From Gigantopelta aegis (lineage: Eukaryota; Mollusca; Gastropoda; Neomphalida; Peltospiridae), in assembly GCF_016097555.1 (NCBI RefSeq), contig NC_054703.1, forward strand, positions 19,748,758 through 19,812,757: DNA of 64,000 nt, in the 5' to 3' direction. Of the stretch, positions 21,576 through 32,115 are shown piece after piece. The position numbers were made by a program, and so were the translations under genes. How positions within the stretch are numbered: position 1 is the first letter of the stretch; every line of letters starts with the position of its first letter. The notes beneath the pieces were generated by a model. It had not been told where the DNA came from, did not search any database, and worked only from the letters and a program-made list of their open reading frames with translations.

Positions 21576-22170
21576 GGGCCCCGTTCCACGAAGCGATCTT
21601 AGCACTACTATCGCCATAAATACCTACCATCGCGACCTTAATTCTTGTCTACAATCGTAAATTACTGTGAAAATTTACAATAGGTACGAGGCAGTTGTAA
21701 GCCACTAACGTAGCTGTCAAATGGCAGTTAAATGATGATTTTGGTCATTTTCTAAGAAAGATACTAACTTTTTGTATAAAAATGGATCTAATATATAGCA
21801 AATACCTTTTATAAAACTCTGCATTTGATCAAAAATACATTTTAGGCCATACGACTTTCACACGAAAATACGGGAGATAACCCTCATGTCTTATGCATTG
21901 GGCAATTATCGCTTAGCAAATAAACTGACGAAGTTACTTCATGTATGTCCGATACCAATGAATACATCTAAGATGTTTCGAAAAGTCGGTAACCAATTCC
22001 CAATTCATTATTTAACTAATTCGTACTTCTTCGTAAAGAATATTTTAATAATTAAAGGGGCACTTACGACTACCGTAAGGATGCTGTAAAGTTTGCGGTG
22101 TCAGTTGTAAAATTCACCGTAAGTCACTACAATTAACCTTAGCTACAATTCTTTCGTGGAACGGGACCCT
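21576..22170. mobile_element. Harbinger-like MITE with GGGCCCCGTTCCACGAA ends
   Basis: The left end GGGCCCCGTTCCACGAAGCG and the right end TTCTTTCGTGGAACGGGACC are inverted repeats about 595 bp apart. No transposase is inside. The bases outside (AACTAAATGTCCT and AAAATGCAACTTCCTGC) join to family K sequence, so it appears inserted in a K copy. The ends resemble PIF/Harbinger-type elements, but the target duplication is ambiguous (1-3 bp). Confidence 0.75.
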
Positions 22171-22300
22171 AAAATGCAACTTCCTGCATTTTACAAATAA
22201 AAATTCATCACAGCAGAGTAAAATGATGGAAATAAATGGGCAAAAGGTTTCAGGCCAGCTCATATTGCCCGAATATTTCTATCGTTTTTGTCAGAATGAG
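22171..22300 (+). repeat. K/L junction fragment
   Basis: TGCAACTTCCTGCATTTTAC is family K. GTAAAATGATGGAAATAAAT and GGTTTCAGGCCAGCTCATAT are family L. The two families are joined directly. Confidence 0.55.
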
Positions 22301-22584
22301 AAGCTTTGCTCGAGCAGATTAGTGACTATGGCCAAACGATATGGAAGAATGGCGTGTGGTGGTTACAAATAGAATGTAGATGATGTACCTTTAAACGGCT
22401 ACCCCGAATTTGCTGCATTGTTAACGGTTTCCGACCCGTTGCTGAGAAGACATATTCGTGTGATAACAATTTCAAGACATACCTATACGACTGGCTGATC
22501 CTAGGTGATGACCAGGTTACCAATGCCATACCATCCAATGACAAAACGCCAGTCGAAATCGATTACTCTGTGACGTACAAGTTA
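22301..22584. other. Unrecognised segment, possibly a decayed coding fragment
   Basis: The plus strand gives VDDVPLNGYPEFAALLTVSD then PLLRRHIR at about 22375-22460, and a second frame gives NFKTYLYDWLILGDDQV. I recognise no family. It could be transposon-derived. Confidence 0.25.
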
Positions 22585-22785
22585 ACCAAGTCAACGGCCG
22601 TAGTATGTGCTATCATGCCTGTGGGATAGTGCATATAAAAGATCCCTTGTTACTAATGGCAAAATGTAGCGGGTTTCCTCTCTAAGACTATGCCAAAATT
22701 ACCAAATGTTTGACATTCAATAGCCGATGATTGATAAATCAATGTGCTTTAGCGGTGTCGTTAACAAAACAAACTTTAACTTAAC
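22585..22785 (+). repeat. SINE body / tail 2, headless
   Basis: GCCGTAGTATGTGCTATCAT through CATATAAAAGATCCCTTGTT to ACCAAATGTTTGACATTCAA and GTGTCGTTAACAAAACAAAC. No head is present. Confidence 0.8.
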
Positions 22786-22853
22786 TCTTTTTTGGGGGTT
22801 GAAAATAACTGTCTGAATATATAGTGTGGTTTTTTAAATATACTATAACGTTG

Positions 22854-23155
22854 TTAAAGGGACATACCCTAGTGTTTAAACGCTGCAACATAATTTTTAC
22901 TATTAAAGTCGTTTAAGATCACTGAAATCAAACATTACTTATATTTTATTGTTTAGATTATCCATTTCCCTACAACCGAAGTGTTTCTGGTTATCCTGGT
23001 GGGTAAGGGTATTTCAAAGTCACAGACTCTTGTTTCATTCTGTTGTATCCAAATTTGTTACAGATTTGTAAATTAACCAAAATTTTACGGGTTGAATCTA
23101 GAGTCGAGGTGAAAATTATGCCTTAATGTTTAAAAACTAAGGTATGTCCCTTTAA
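22854..23155. mobile_element. TTAA-type MITE (TTAAAGGGACATACC)
   Basis: The ends TTAAAGGGACATACCCTAGT and ACTAAGGTATGTCCCTTTAA are inverted, 302 bp apart, with no coding capacity. TTAA at both tips suggests piggyBac-type target choice. A further copy lies at 31330-31709, and a decayed one near 29178. Confidence 0.8.
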
Positions 23156-23236
23156 TAGCCCAGATTTTATTTTATTTCCTAATATATTTGTTTTCATACG
23201 TATAAAATCATGAGCTACAACAAAGATTAAGGAACA

Positions 23237-23395
23237 GTTTGTTTTCTTTAACAACAGAGCACATTGATTTCTTAATCATCTGTTATTGAATGTCAAACAT
23301 TTGGTCATTTTAACATGCAGTCTCAGATAAGAAACCCGCTACATTGTTTTTCCATTGGTAGCCAGGAATCGTATTTCCACCATTCCAAGAAGAAA
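23237..23395 (-). repeat. SINE body / tail 2 fragment
   Basis: The inverted tail 2 (TTTCTTTAACAACAGAGCAC, CAAACATTTGGTCATTTTAA) leads into GAAACCCGCTACATTGTTTT and a short body piece. Confidence 0.7.
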
Positions 23396-23397
23396 TG

Positions 23398-23608
23398 TTT
23401 TGTTTAACGACACCACTAGAGCACATTGATTAATTAATCATCGGCTATTTGATGTTCAAAGACAGAGTAGTACATACCACGGCCTTTGATATACCAGTTG
23501 TGGTTCACTGGCTGAAACGAGATATGTTCAACAGAGATCACCGACGGGGATCGATCCCAAACCGACCTCGCATCAACCGATAAGCGCTATACCACTGAGC
23601 TACGACCA
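23398..23608 (-). repeat. SINE, head A / tail 2 with internal deletion
   Basis: Inverted tail 2 (TTGTTTAACGACACCACTAG) runs to the body, loses part of its centre, then continues to ACCGACGGGGATCGATCCCA and head A. Confidence 0.75.
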
Positions 23609-23754
23609 TAAACACATTGAATATACAAATACTGATATTCGAGACAAGAAAATTACTTTAATGTGTTTTTCGTTAAAAAGGGCGCTGTTAGAAATATCTT
23701 AGCAATGGCGTGGAGCGGGATCTTGCTCAGTCTGTAAGACCCCCTAGGATTATA

Positions 23755-24125
23755 GGCGTACGGGCTCCCTTTTTTTGTACGGTGGGACGGGCTCCCATTT
23801 TTGTAGGGGGGAGGGGGGGGGGCAGGCTTTTGCCCAAAATAAACGAAAATGCACGAATCTGGATAACATTTATTCATATTTATTAGCATTACTACCAAAC
23901 AGCTATATAGAGTTGCAAATGAATCACTACGCATTTTTTACACGGATTACAAGTAATTTTCAGAGTAGAATGATGGAAATACATGGTGAAAAGGTCTCAG
24001 GTTAGCACATTTTGCCAGAATATTGGTATCAATTTTGTCCGAATTTGAGGTTTTGCTCCAGCACTAGGGGGCAGTTGGCCCCCACCCCTGCCCCCACCCC
24101 TGCCCCCACCCCCGTCTCGTACGCT
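23755..24125 (+). repeat. Family L repeat
   Basis: GCGTACGGGCTCCCTTTTTT, ATAAACGAAAATGCACGAAT, AGTAGAATGATGGAAATACA and TTGTCCGAATTTGAGGTTTT match the L copies. It ends in a CCCACCCCTGCC triplication. Confidence 0.7.
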
Positions 24126-24129
24126 TATG

Positions 24130-24375
24130 CGGCTAGGATCGGACCACCTCAGTGGATCCCGGTTGATTTTCCCGCCCCACGACTAGTATATCAAAGGCCG
24201 TGGTATGTTCTGAATTATCTGGGGGGAAATACATATTAAAAAGATACTACACGAAACATTGAACGAGTTTCCGATAGGACTGTCACAGTGACCAAATGTT
24301 TGACATCCAACAGCCGATGATTAATTAATCAATGTGCTCTAGTGTTGTCGTTAATTATAAATAAAACAGCAAACT
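24130..24375 (+). repeat. SINE, head C / tail 2, worn
   Basis: AGGATCGGACCACCTCAGTG and TATCAAAGGCCGTGGTATGT lead to ACATCCAACAGCCGATGATT and tail 2. The 5' half of the head is missing. Confidence 0.7.
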
Positions 24376-24882
24376 CGGGATAGTATCTTTAAATAATAAA
24401 ACTACTCGAGATTACAACTTTAAAGTTCAAAAGTCTTAGTTTACAAACACATTAAAGCTACAATATCAGGTCAGTGTATCACTGTCACAAAGCGTGTTGA
24501 GAACAAAAGAAGGTCTGTCACACGTGACGTTTACAAGTGTAAATCATACACACGTGTATCTCTCGTTACCGCAATGCACTCAAGAAATGATACTTCTAAA
24601 ATAGATACCCGTTTATTATTAATAACGATGGAAGTACTTTTTTAAAATTTCATTTAGTACGTGTGTGTGTGTGTGTTGTGGGTGTATTGTGGGTGTGTGG
24701 ATGTGGGTGAGAGAGAAAATGAGAGACAGACAGAGACAAGGAAGGGGCGAAAGCGTGAGAGAGAGACAGACAGAGAGAGAGAGCACTATATCTAGAATGA
24801 ATAATGTAATATTTTTTGCGGGCCTCACCTTTATTATTTTTTAGGAACGGAGAGTTACGTTCTGTACATTTCGTATTTCACT
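24376..24882. other. Non-coding with GT/GA-rich stretch
   Basis: Positions 24660-24785 are imperfect GTGT and GAGAGACAGA sequence. The remainder is unremarkable. Confidence 0.5.
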
Positions 24883-24969
24883 GGCGTAGGAAGCGGGGTG
24901 GGATCAAGGAAGGAAGGCAGGCATGTGCCTCCCCCCACTTTGTAACAGCAGCGATGGTTTTTATATATA

Positions 24970-25009
<40 letters not shown>

Positions 25010-25056
25010 TGCCCCCCCCCCCCCACACACACACACTTTTGGCACCTTCCTACGCC
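24883..25056 (+). mobile_element. Family H MITE, complete, (GT)n core
   Basis: The ends GGCGTAGGAAG and CTTCCTACGCC are inverted, 174 bp apart. Inside are CATGTGCCTCCCCCCACTTT, AGCAGCGATGGTTTTTATAT, (GT)n 24973-25006 and a C14 run. This copy defines the family. Confidence 0.8.
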
Positions 25057-25216
25057 CGTGCGTAATCTTGCTTTCCTGTTTGACTCGAATACATTCGCTT
25101 TTAAGTCGATTAGTGTGTAAGACATAAACCTATTTTCACAAATATTGTTCACATTTAAAGTAACAAATACCCACATTATTAATGTAGTATGTGACATACA
25201 AATAAACACAATGCAT

Positions 25217-25305
25217 GTATGGTTGTAGGCGACGAATCTTCATTTCACTGCTTTGCTGGTGTTTGTAGGCGACGAATCTTCATTTCACTGCTTTGGTGGT
25301 GTTTG
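25217..25305 (+). repeat. Two-copy 42-45 bp direct repeat
   Basis: GTAGGCGACGAATCTTCATT with TCACTGCTTTG occurs twice in tandem with a single difference. Confidence 0.8.
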
Positions 25306-25403
25306 CAAGGAATTTAATTATTTGATACTGAGTCGGGTATTACTATTACAATCAATTTATATTTTTAAAATATCCTACTTAAATTCATTTACGTTCGTAA
25401 AGT

Positions 25404-25757
25404 TTAAAGGCATATTGTCACAGACCATTGACCTGTTTAATGGATAAAAAAAACTATCACCTTATAATATATATACACATGTAAATTTGATTTGTTCCTA
25501 AGAGGACTTTATTCAACCATCTGCATGACCAACATATCCCACTTATTAATGATATTTTGTAAAAATAATTGAATTATGGCGACGGTCCATAATTCAAAAA
25601 CTAAAACTGCCGAGAGGGTTGACATGAATATCCCTTCATTGTGGTTCAGTTTGGGTGATACCATAATGATGGTTGATATCCCCCCAAAATGTAATTTATA
25701 TTTGATATCCAAGTTTAGAGAAATAAAGTCTTTAAATCCGTGACAATATGCCTTTAA
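25404..25757. mobile_element. TTAA-type MITE (TTAAAGGCATATTGTCAC)
   Basis: TTAAAGGCATATTGTCAC and GTGACAATATGCCTTTAA are perfect inverted ends, 354 bp apart, without coding capacity. It resembles the 22854 family only in its first bases. Confidence 0.85.
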
Positions 25758-25889
25758 AACAAAATTAAAGGAGCTACATATACACAAAATCTTTAAAATA
25801 AATACCGGTATCATGTTCATCTAAATATTTAATTAGTGTTGTTATACCAGTTCCTTTTAGAACGCTGAACTGATGTATTGATTACTATC

Positions 25890-26130
25890 ACCTGTCTCGG
25901 TGTTGTCGTGGTTAAGCCACTGGACATAAGGCTGGTTAGTACTGGGTTCGCAGCCCGGTACCGGCTGCCACCCAGAGCGAGTTTTAACGACTCAGTGGGT
26001 AGGTGTAAGACCACTACACGCTCTTCTCTCTCATTAACCACTAACCGTCTGTCCTAGACAGACAACACAGATAGCTGAGTTGTGTGTGCCAAGGAAAGCG
26101 TGCTTAAACCTTAACTGGATATAAGCTCGA
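25890..26130 (+). repeat. SINE, head D family
   Basis: TCGGTGTTGTCGTGGTTAAG, GGGTTCGCAGCCCGGTACCG, CACCCAGAGCGAGTTTTAAC and CTGTCCTAGACAGACAACAC to AACCTTAACTGGATATAAGC. Confidence 0.85.
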
Positions 26131-26276
26131 AAAGTATGTTGAAATGACTGAAATACCCATCTTATTTGAAGCACGTAAATTCAAAAAATGTATCTTTTCC
26201 CAGATTTAATTTCAAAGTTTTTAAAGCACTGATTTCAATAGGCTACAAAGTTTTAAAATATACTTCCTTTTGATAT

Positions 26277-26653
26277 ACCGGCCTCGGTGGCGTCGTGGCA
26301 GGCCATCGGTCTACAGGCTGGTAGGTACTGGGTTCGGATCCCAGTCGAGGTATTGGATTTTTAATCCAGATACCCGACTCCAAACCCTGAGTGTGTGCTC
26401 CGCAAGGCTCATTGAGTAGGTGTAAACCACTTGCACCGACCAGTGATCCATAACTGGTTCAAGAAAGGCTATCCTGCCTGTGGGAAGCGCAAATAAAAGA
26501 TCCCTTGCTGCTAATCGGAAGAGTAGCCCATGTAGTGGCGACAGCGGGTTTCCTCTCAAACTCTGTGTGGTCCTTAACCATATGCCTGACGCTATATAAT
26601 CGTAAATAAAATGTGTTGAGTGCGTCGTTAAATAAAACATTTCTTTCTTTCTT
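26277..26653 (+). repeat. SINE, head B / tail 1, 13-bp target duplication
   Basis: CCGGCCTCGGTGGCGTCGTG through tail 1 to ACATTTCTTTCTTT, flanked by TTCCTTTTGATAT at 26264-26276 and 26654-26666. Confidence 0.9.
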
Positions 26654-26683
26654 TTCCTTTTGATATTTGTATTGTATTATACT

Positions 26684-26709
26684 CCCCCCCCCCCCCCCCC
26701 CCCCCCCCC
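26684..26709 (+). repeat. C26 homopolymer
   Basis: An unbroken run of 26 C, followed by CACACACCC. Confidence 0.9.
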
Positions 26710-26771
26710 ACACACCCAGCTCCTTACACTTTAGTTTTACATAATTATATAAATAATATATTCATATATAT

Positions 26772-27120
26772 TGTGACACCTAATAGCCGATGTGTATTTT
26801 TGTGCTGGGGTGTCGGTAAATATTCATTCATTCATTCATTCCCCTGCGCGTGCTGTAACCTGACCGTGGTGCAGGGTGTAACATTCTCTTTGAGAATGGC
26901 CAATACAGCACAAATTGAAATTTTGAATAAAAGTCAGTATCTATCTGTGATATTTGTGTTTTTGCACGGTTCTTTACACTGTGTTTTTGTTTAAATCTTG
27001 AATTTTTATGTTGATGTTGATCATCACTTTATTTGTTTGCATTACCATAGTTTGACACCCAATGTATGTTTCGTGCTGGGGTGTCGTTAAACATTCATTT
27101 ATTCATTCATTCATTCATTT
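26772..27120 (+). repeat. Family F retroposon, tail-to-head dimer
   Basis: A family F tail (CACCTAATAGCCGATGTGTA, GGTGTCGGTAAATATTCATT) at 26772-26840 is followed immediately by a complete F copy from CCCCTGCGCGTGCTGTAACC to GTGTCGTTAAACATTCATTT at 27120. Confidence 0.75.
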
Positions 27121-27872
27121 GTCGTATTTAAAAGTCCCACTGTGATTGCTTTCGTCTAGCATGTTAATTAAAAAGACTGAAGTTACGTACTGTTGGAACT
27201 AATGACAAATCGCAGAAGTTCTGTAGTAATCTGTATAACGTATTTATTATATAATCCCACTAATAGTTTTAAACTTATATACCCCAGAAATACAGCTTCA
27301 AAGTTGTCCGACTCACGATAGTGTCCGACTTAAAACTACATTTCCTGGAATATTTTTATTATTTAAGCATATAGAACAGAAAATTCAATTACGTTTGGTG
27401 CATATATGACGCCGCACCCCGCATTGGTTTCACTACGCTGGCTTATCCAGGTCAAAAACAAAGCCATGATTTTGAAAGTGGAACACTTTTGACGGGCTCG
27501 TACCGATCTCGGTTTTCATTGGCTTATCACAAGTATAGAATTCCCCAACAAGAGATCACGTGAGATTTCGCAATTTTTGAACAATTTTAACTGTCTTGAT
27601 TGAGACGTCTTGGTCGTCTCATATCCCCAAAACATATTTATATCCATAGAGGTATGGTACGCCGCCTTTCCAGGGGTCCGTGAGTGGGGGATTTGCCTTG
27701 AAATTTTGACAGTGGCCAGCTGTTGGCATACGCGTTACATGTAAGGGGGTGTTACTAATTACGTAACGCCCTAGGGGTAGAGGAAGAGGGTACTGTGTTC
27801 GATTTACGTAACATTGTTCAAGACTATATGTTGTTTTTATTCATTACTTAGACCTAAAAAGGTGTTTTTTGG
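27121..27872. other. Unique non-coding stretch
   Basis: Low in recognised repeats, with no convincing reading frame. Nothing was identified. Confidence 0.4.
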
Positions 27873-28330
27873 AAATGCGCGGTCAGTCTAGGATCGATCC
27901 CCATCGGCGGGTATACAAAAAACCCATGGTATGTGATATCCTGTCTGTTGCATGGTTCATATAAACAATCCCTTGCTAAAAAAAATTTAGCGGGTTTCCA
28001 GGGCGCGTGTGCATGGATTTCAGCGGGGTTGGGGTTATAGACTGTGTTAAGCGAAGTTTACATGGGGACATGCTCCCAAAAAACAATACATTCCAATTTT
28101 TTTTTAAGCTTGGGCAAGTAAGGGTTTCGACCTCCAATACCCCCCCCTGCACATGCACCCGATTCTAAGATTATATGTCAAAATTACCAAATGTTAGACA
28201 TCCAACAGCAGATGGAACGAAGGATAGGATATGTTTTATTTAACGACGCACTCAACACATTTTATTTACGGTTGTATGGGTTCGAATGATTATTAAATCA
28301 ATATGCTTTATCTTTGATGTCGTTAAACAA
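27873..28330 (+). repeat. Mosaic: head A SINE / tail 2 with two insertions
   Basis: GCGCGGTCAGTCTAGGATCG and the body run to GCGGGTTTCCA at 28010. A 150-bp element with GGGCGCGTGTGCAT and ATGCACCC-type inverted ends occupies about 28011-28161. Tail 2 then begins (AATTACCAAATGTTAGACAT) but is split at 28216-28280 by an inverted tail 1 fragment (GTTTTATTTAACGACGCACT). Confidence 0.65.
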
Positions 28331-28657
28331 CCCCCCCCCCCAACTTTACCCTCTCCAAACGAAATAATATTTATTTGAATTTGTTGATTTTAACACGTAA
28401 AATTAAGAAGTGAAAACGTTCATTGTCTACTTTAGTATATTTTATTTTTAAAATATATACATGATTAATGTGTTACTAGTATACAAACCAAACTTTGAAA
28501 GTTCTGCTAACAATTTATAAAATATCAATTCTGAAATAGGAAGGTACGACTGTCGATAATACGTTGTCAAGATCAAACCGGTTTTAACTACAGCGCAAGA
28601 TTTCTCTTTTAATTTTTTGAGACGAACCCTACAATTTGAAATCGGCAAACGCACGTG

Positions 28658-29035
28658 TTAACTGAAACTGACAACAGGCTGTCGTTTGTGCTTTGCCGAG
28701 CTATGGCGGCACGGGCGACGAATCAAGCGTATACGTTTGACGATCTCCGTTCATAGCGAACACACACGACTTTTTTAAAAGTGCATTTGAGCTTGTATTT
28801 CACATTTGTACATGATGTTATAATATGGTAACCAGAGAATGTAACTTTAACTGAAATTGACAACAGGCTGTCGTTTGTGCTTTGCCGAGCTATGGCGGCA
28901 CAGGCGACGAATCAAGCGTATACTTTTGACGATCTCCGTTCAAAGCGAGCACACACGAGTTTTTTAAAAGTGCATTTGAGCTTGTATTTCATATTTGTAC
29001 ATGATGTTATAATATGGTAACCAGATAATGTAAGT
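28658..29035 (+). repeat. 189-bp tandem duplication carrying an exon-like start
   Basis: Two copies begin at 28658 and 28847. Both contain GCTATGGCGGCAC followed by a frame reading MAA(R/Q)ATNQAYTFDDLRS. In the first copy the frame stops right after DLRS; in the second it continues for 39 residues. The second copy ends in TAAT|GTAAGT, a good splice donor. It may be a duplicated first exon of an unknown or dead gene. Confidence 0.5.
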
Positions 29036-29177
29036 TAGTTTACACTGTATCTTTTCAGTGATCGGTGAAAGGGACTATCTGGAGTTTTCAGCGATTGTCG
29101 ACCAACACAGACTTTTAAACGACTGTAATTACATATAAAATATATTTTTCTGAATAAAATATTAGTGGTTGTATGAT

Positions 29178-29560
29178 AAAGGGACGGACTCTAGTTTGTA
29201 AACACTAAGGCATATTTTTCACAACTAGAGTCGTTTATGATCACTGAAAAATTATTCAAACCTTACTTAATATATTTTATGGTTAGATGATCCATTTCCG
29301 TACAACCGAAGTTTTTCTGATCATCCTGGTATTTCTAATACAACAAAAATGCTTTTTAATTAATTTATTTATTTAAAACGCACGTGCGTCTGATGAGCAA
29401 CAGTTGTGGACACGAGTTTTAGTCTATTTTTAACGATATTTTACCGTTTCAACGTCACAGACTCTTGTTTCACTTTCTTATAACGTTATCCAAATGTGTT
29501 ATACAAGTTTGTAACTTAACACAACTTAGTGTCCAGTTTTAGAGGTTGAAACTAAGGTCT
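29178..29560. mobile_element. Decayed TTAA-type MITE (22854 family)
   Basis: AAAGGGACGGACTCTAGT, CGTTTATGATCACTGAAA, ATCCATTTCCGTACAACCGA and TCACAGACTCTTGTTTCACT match the 22854 copy. The right end is poorly preserved. Confidence 0.65.
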
Positions 29561-29801
29561 TCGCCTTTAAACGTGTTTCTAATCGTCCCAGTGTTTGCAT
29601 TCGGTCAAACTTCATTTTATTTCCTAACTTTTTCCCCCATACATATGAAATTATTGGAATACCAAATCCAGTTTGGGCTCCTTACAAATATTATACGATC
29701 GGAAACACATTGAACATATATTATAGACACTGATATTCTAAACAAGAAAATATATTTAATATGTAATACTAGTATAGTTGTTACAATATTTTAATAGTCG
29801 A

Positions 29802-30095
29802 GGGGTGGGACGTATCCCAGTGGTAAAGCGCTCGCTTGATGCGCGGTAGGTCTGGGATCGATCCCCATCGGTGGGCCCATTGGGCACCACGACTGGCCGT
29901 GATATGTGTTATCCTGACTGTGGGATGGTGCATATAAAAGATCCCTTACTGTTAATTGAAAAGAGTAGCACATGAAGTGGCGACAGCGGGTTTCCTTTCT
30001 CAATATCTGTGTGGTCCTTAATCATATGTCCGACGCCATATAACAGTAAATAAAACTGTTTTGAGTGCGTCGTTAAATAAAACATCTCCTTCCTT
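29802..30095 (+). repeat. SINE, head A / tail 1
   Basis: GGGTGGGACGTATCCCAGTG, GGGATCGATCCCCATCGGTG, then a short body deletion and tail 1 to AAAACATCTCCTTCCTTCC. Confidence 0.88.
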
Positions 30096-30102
30096 CCTTA
30101 TT

Positions 30103-30234
30103 AGTCGAAAACAGCTTACAAAATATGCTACAAACACAAGTTAGTTCCTGTAAATCTCGTTTCTTATCAGTCGAAAACAGCTTACAAAATATGCTACAAA
30201 CACAAGTTAGTTCCTGTAAATCTCGTTTTTTATT
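30103..30234 (+). repeat. 66-bp direct repeat, two copies
   Basis: AGTCGAAAACAGCTTACAAA to CCTGTAAATCTCGTTT occurs twice in tandem, almost identical. Confidence 0.88.
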
Positions 30235-30235
30235 G

Positions 30236-30425
30236 GGTTCGAGCTGCAGGTCCGTAGGAATGATATCTGGAGTGGGGTGGGGCGGTGGCAATATATAATG
30301 GAGGGGGGGGGGGGGAACTATATATATTTTGTTAATTAAATATAGGGTAGGACAAAAACCGTACATTTTCGTCTTTTGGTGGGGGAGTGGGTACAGCCCC
30401 ACAACACCCCGGTTCCTATGGGCCG
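30236..30425. mobile_element. MITE-like element with G-run and CCGGTTCCTATGGGCC end
   Basis: GGTCCGTAGGAATGATATCT at the left and CCCGGTTCCTATGGGCC at the right are loosely inverted. A related structure with AGGCCCATAGGAACGACTTT and CCCCGGTTCCAATAG ends lies at 59480-59626. Both contain G-runs and AT-rich centres. Confidence 0.45.
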
Positions 30426-30461
30426 GAACTGGTCCTAATTTGCGAACCTACCACTTACCAG

Positions 30462-30797
30462 GCAGGTTTTAGCTCAATCGGTTGATTGCTCGCCTGAGGT
30501 GCTTGAGTTGCAGGATCGAACCACTTCGGTGGATCCATTTAGCTAATTGGGTTTTTCTTCTCGTTCCAAACAGTGCATAATAACTGGTCAAAGGCCGTGG
30601 TATACACTTTCCTGTTCGTGGGAAAGTGCATATAAAAGATCTCTTGCTACTAATGGAAAAATGTTGCGGGTTTCCTCTCTAACAGTAAAGTCTATGTCAG
30701 AGTTACAAAATGTTTGACATTCAATAGCCGATTATTAATCAATCAATCAATCAATCAACCAATGTGCTCTAGTGGTGTCGTTAAACAAAACAAACTT
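30462..30797 (+). repeat. SINE, head C / tail 2
   Basis: CAGGTTTTAGCTCAATCGGT, GGATCGAACCACTTCGG, the body and tail 2, with a short (AATC)n expansion at 30739-30757. Confidence 0.85.
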
Positions 30798-31329
30798 GGT
30801 CGACTCGGTTCATGCATACTAGCCTATATACCACCATGACTCAACCCACAAAAGGGCACCTGTGGGACGTTAACACGGCGTTAACCTTGTTATTTTATCA
30901 ACGAATGCTTTTGTCAGTAGTTTTGATATACATGGATAACTACAATAGTGTCAGTCATAAAAGTAAATACATAATATAGCAAAATATCATATATGTAAGT
31001 AACCTTTAGTTTATAAACTTTTGTTATTAAATGAATAATTCATTACTATTAATGATGTTACAAAATTCAGAACACCACAGCCGTAATGTTTTACAATTCT
31101 TATAAAGTCACAAAAGCCGATTGATAAGTAACTCTGGTCTCATTTCACAGAATAAATCTTTCGCCTTTTACTAAAGATTTCCGTGGAAAGGGACAACTCA
31201 ATGAGTCTATAGACTTATTTTTGTAATCCTACGTTTGTAGGATATTAATTAAACTAAAATAGTTGTTAACAAATTTTTATTATTATTTTTAGTATTATTG
31301 TTTTGGGGTTATCAACTTGTAGTTATTTA
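30798..31329. other. Unique AT-rich stretch
   Basis: No gene or repeat was recognised. Confidence 0.4.
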
Positions 31330-31709
31330 TTAAAGGGACATACCCTAGTTTTAACCCGTGAAAATTAACACTTAAGTTTAGTTAATCTACGAACCCGTAA
31401 CACATTTGGATAAAGTTACATTTGAGTAAACCATCAGTCTGTGACTTTGAAATGGTGAAATACCCTTTAAAAATAGACTAAAACTCGACTCCATAACTGT
31501 TACTTCTCAGACGCATGTGCGTTTTTAAAAACATGAGAAATGCATTTTGTGATATTAAAAACACCAGGATGACCAAAAAACACTTCGAATGTACGGAAAT
31601 TGATAATCTAAACAATAAAATCTAAGTTAAGTATGATTTCAGTTATCAAAAACGGTTATAATAGTCAGAAATATGCGATAGTGTCTAAAAACTAGGTATG
31701 GCCCTTTAA
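31330..31709. mobile_element. TTAA-type MITE (22854 family)
   Basis: TTAAAGGGACATACCCTAGT and AACTAGGTATGGCCCTTTAA are inverted ends 380 bp apart. The interior is the 22854 copy in reverse orientation. Confidence 0.8.
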
Positions 31710-31984
31710 CACTTCAACCGTTTGCGGTTTGTTTAGTTGTAATTTTTTATCGGAAAGTCGGTTTATTTTTATTTTCAAACTCTTTCTTTAAATAGTATAA
31801 ATTGAATTCAATTGCCTTTTATTATGGAAGAATAGTCTAGGTAGTTTGTTTTTAATTCTTACTGTTTGAAAACTTTCAAATGTTCTGAAATTTTCTAGTT
31901 CATCACTCGGATCCCCTTAAAATAAGGCTTTTCCTCACTTTTTATAAACAAAAGGTTTACGATCAATGAGTATTTTGCTATAGA

Positions 31985-32090
31985 TTGAACATAGTTCCAC
32001 AAGTGATATTACTTTGCAGAATGCAAGATATTAATGTTCAGTAGCATCATTTTACGATGTTTGTTGCAATTGACGATTATTTAATTATAT
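31985..32090 (+). repeat. Duplicated ~105-bp non-coding block, copy 1
   Basis: ACATAGTTCCACAAGTGATA through AGCATCATTTTACGATGTTT recurs at 33806-33908 with about a dozen differences. It is not part of any other repeat family seen here. Confidence 0.7.
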
Positions 32091-32115
32091 TATGCCATAT
32101 ATTAATTCCTAATTA

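Noticed and set aside
24619-24828. Low-complexity Leu/Ser/Thr frame
   Set aside because: It comes from imperfect GT/GA simple sequence.
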